NCBI GenBank assembly: GCA_019410665.1
Contig: DXSD01000045.1
Location: 1-16,012, forward strand
From: Fusobacterium sp.
GTDB lineage: Bacteria; Fusobacteriota; Fusobacteriia; Fusobacteriales; Fusobacteriaceae
Direction of reading: 5' to 3'
DNA length: 16,012 nucleotides
Every line of letters starts with the position of its first letter. The stretch's first letter is position 1. The notes beneath the pieces were generated by a model. That model did no database searches, was not told where the DNA came from, and was given only the letters and a program-made list of their open reading frames with translations. Positions 14,764 through 16,012 of this stretch are shown in pieces. Both the position numbers and the translations under genes were made by a program.

Positions 14764-15117
14764 TTATTTTCTTTTTCTAAAAAAATCTTTAAAAGATTTC
14801 TTAGGAGAAACATCTTTCATTTCTTGCTGTTCTTTTCTATATTGAGACCAGTTAGGGTCATTTTTCATATGCTTTTTTAATTGACTCATATATTGATAAG
14901 TTGCTTTAGCATCTGAATATCTTTTTTTCATATTAAACTTTATATCAGAAAAGGTTTCACCAATTCCAACAAAAACATCTTTGATATTGTAAAAGATACT
15001 TTTAAGTTTATTATATTTATAAATTTTACCACAATGAGGGCATTTATATTTAGCTGTTTTATCAGAAATTTTCATTTTTTTCTTACAAGCTGGACAAAGA
15101 ATGATAAATTTTTTCAT
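14764..15117 (-). CDS. Small N-terminal zinc-ribbon protein, unknown function
   Basis: A 117-residue basic protein I do not recognise. The N terminus holds a zinc-ribbon: CPACKKKMKISDKTAKYKCPHC, i.e. CxxC and CxxC pairs (C8/C11 and C26/C29) typical of zinc-beta-ribbons such as those preceding membrane-bound or RNA-related domains. The rest is helical and strongly charged (KRYSDAKATYQYMSQLKKHM, then a lysine/arginine tail ending FFRKRK), with no membrane segment. Start ATG 15117 has AGGAG on the minus strand six bases before it (around 15124-15128). It is divergent from the Crp/Fnr-like gene and convergent with dCMP deaminase. A nucleic-acid-binding role is possible but only a guess. Confidence 0.75.
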   Translation of the reverse strand: MKKFIILCPACKKKMKISDKTAKYKCPHCGKIYKYNKLKSIFYNIKDVFVGIGETFSDIKFNMKKRYSDAKATYQYMSQLKKHMKNDPNWSQYRKEQQEMKDVSPKKSFKDFFRKRK

Positions 15118-15154
15118 TTTAAACTCCTAAAACTAATGATATAATAACTTAACC

Positions 15155-15163
15155 ATTATAACA
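15155..15163 (-). promoter_or_regulatory. Possible extended -10 promoter of the zinc-ribbon gene
   Basis: Read on the minus strand, TGTTATAAT is an extended -10, about 38 bases before the ATG at 15117. No good -35 is seen. The + strand of the same spot reads TATAAC (15157-15162), a possible -10 for the divergent regulator, so the two promoters may overlap. Confidence 0.35.
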
Positions 15164-15190
15164 TAAATATTTTATAAGGAGAATAAAAAC

Positions 15191-15865
15191 TTGGAAAAAA
15201 AACTTATTGATTTAATAAAAGAAACAGATTTTTTTAAAAAATTAGAAGAGAGAGAGTTTATAAATATAATAGGAAATTGTAAATATAAGATAATGACTTA
15301 TAGTAAAGATGAATATATTGCTTTTAGAGGGGATGAAATAGATGGGCTTTATATAAATCTTGAAGGAAATTTAGTAGCTGAAATGCTGAAAGAGGATGGA
15401 AGTGTAAAAAAAATAGAGGAGTTAAAAAATGGAAAGATTATAGCTTCAGCTTTTATCTTTGGAGATATAAATAGATTTCCAGTAGATTTAGTGGCTAAAT
15501 CAAATATAAAATTACTTTTTATAGAAAAATGTGAATTGATAAATATATTACAAAATAATCTAAATCTATTAGTAAATTTTTTAGATGAAATAAGTAATAA
15601 AGCACAGTTTTTATCAAAAAATTTATGGGAAAGTTTAAGCAATAAAACTATAAATCGTAAATTAGCTGAATTCATAATAGAAAGAGAGGAAAATGGAATT
15701 TTTATTTTAGAGGGATCTGTAAAAGAGCTTTCAGAATATTTTAATGTTAGTAGGCCATCTCTTTCAAGAGTTATAAAATTTTTTATAGAAAATAATTATA
15801 TAGAAAAGCTTGAAAAAGGTAGATATAGAGTAATATCACTAGATAAATTAAGGGATATACAATAA
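15191..15865 (+). CDS. Crp/Fnr-family transcriptional regulator
   Basis: A 224-residue regulator: an N-terminal cyclic-nucleotide-binding-type beta-barrel (about 15-125; YIAFRGDEIDGLYINLEGNL and the later FIFGD region), a dimerisation helix (about 125-150), and a C-terminal winged helix with the HTH GSVKELSEYFNVSRPSLSRVIKFF. It should bind DNA as a dimer. The FNR-type four-cysteine N terminus is missing, so it is not an Fe-S oxygen sensor, and the barrel lacks the full cAMP-contact Arg-Ser signature of E. coli CRP, so the ligand is unknown. Start is TTG 15191: AAGGAG (15176-15181) lies nine bases upstream and no ATG is near. It sits upstream of the putative rRNA promoter. Confidence 0.88.
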   Translation: MEKKLIDLIKETDFFKKLEEREFINIIGNCKYKIMTYSKDEYIAFRGDEIDGLYINLEGNLVAEMLKEDGSVKKIEELKNGKIIASAFIFGDINRFPVDLVAKSNIKLLFIEKCELINILQNNLNLLVNFLDEISNKAQFLSKNLWESLSNKTINRKLAEFIIEREENGIFILEGSVKELSEYFNVSRPSLSRVIKFFIENNYIEKLEKGRYRVISLDKLRDIQ

Positions 15866-15890
15866 AAAATAAATTTTTTTAAAAAAAGTA

Positions 15891-15919
15891 TTGACGAAAT
15901 TTCAAAATTATGATATTAT
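15891..15919 (+). promoter_or_regulatory. Strong promoter, probably of an rRNA operon
   Basis: TTGACG (15891-15896), 17 bases, TATTAT (15914-15919); the overlapping TATAAT (15917-15922) would be 20 bases away. The sequence upstream is an A/T-tract (AAATTTTTTTAAAAAAAG), like the UP elements of stable RNA promoters. No start codon with a Shine-Dalgarno follows within the window. Confidence 0.6.
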
Positions 15920-15922
15920 AAT

Positions 15923-16012
15923 CTTTGTCCGCGAGAGAGCGGTAAAGATAAATGGTAAAAGGACATTAGCAACAGAATAGAGAAAGACAATAAATGCAAA
16001 CACAACAATAAA
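15923..16012 (+). other. Probable 16S rRNA leader, gene starts beyond the window
   Basis: The 90 bases after the promoter have no protein-coding character: a CCGC-gagaga-GCGG hairpin (15930-15943), an A-rich stretch with GGACATTAGCAACAGAATAG (15960-15979), and an ending CACAACAATAAA. This end resembles the base run just before the conserved 16S start (GAGTTTGATCCTGG) in fusobacteria, which would begin at the next base. This is from recollection and cannot be confirmed without the following sequence. Confidence 0.5.

Noticed and set aside
1..16012. CRISPR array, complete insertion sequence or phage genes
   Set aside because: No regularly spaced repeats, no intact transposase or integrase and no terminal inverted repeats were found.

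Overview
This is a low-GC, AT-rich bacterial segment, densely packed and mostly transcribed on the + strand. The gene content points to an anaerobic, non-sporulating Fusobacterium-like organism. It has an acetoacetate/butyrate CoA-transferase with an AtoE-type transporter, a rubrerythrin-family oxygen-defence protein, Gram-positive-like Shine-Dalgarno sites (AGGAGG) and consensus sigma-70 promoters. The genus call is an inference from gene content and style, not a database match.

Layout. (1) Positions 1-163 hold no intact gene, perhaps the decayed 3' end of a transposase-type gene. (2) 186-2851 is a copper-handling pair: a CopZ-like chaperone overlapping a CopA-like Cu(I) exporting P-type ATPase with two nearly identical heavy-metal-binding domains, closed by a strong hairpin terminator. 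(3) 2953-5587 has a CsoR-family repressor built from two fused CsoR domains, followed at once by an OmpR-type response regulator and a histidine kinase. (4) 5700-9107 starts with a perfect TTGACA/TATACT promoter and encodes a short-chain fatty-acid transporter, an Ogg2-type 8-oxoguanine glycosylase and both subunits of an acetate/acetoacetate CoA-transferase, then a terminator. (5) 9314-12864 is a five-gene operon: a stand-alone HPt phosphotransfer protein, a nucleoside-phosphorylase-like protein, a SUFU (suppressor of fused)-domain protein, a radical-SAM protein of the spore photoproduct lyase family and a short-chain dehydrogenase. (6) 12994-13551 is a highly expressed-looking rubrerythrin with an N-terminal rubredoxin domain, followed by a bidirectional terminator. 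(7) 13613-15865 has a small exported protein (-), dCMP deaminase (+), a zinc-ribbon protein (-) and a Crp/Fnr-type regulator with a TTG start (+). (8) 15891-16012 looks like the promoter and leader of an rRNA operon, the 16S gene beginning just outside the window.

How they fit together. The copper block is a buffer/export/repressor set: CopZ carries Cu(I), CopA expels it, and the CsoR-like protein senses it. The ato block imports short-chain acids and activates them by CoA transfer. The window also has a recurring damage-control theme: 8-oxoG glycosylase, photoproduct-lyase-like radical SAM enzyme, nucleobase phosphorylase, peroxide-reducing rubrerythrin and dCMP deaminase. The two least ordinary items are the tandem CsoR protein and the HPt/phosphorylase/SUFU/SPL/SDR operon in a genome with no sign of sporulation.
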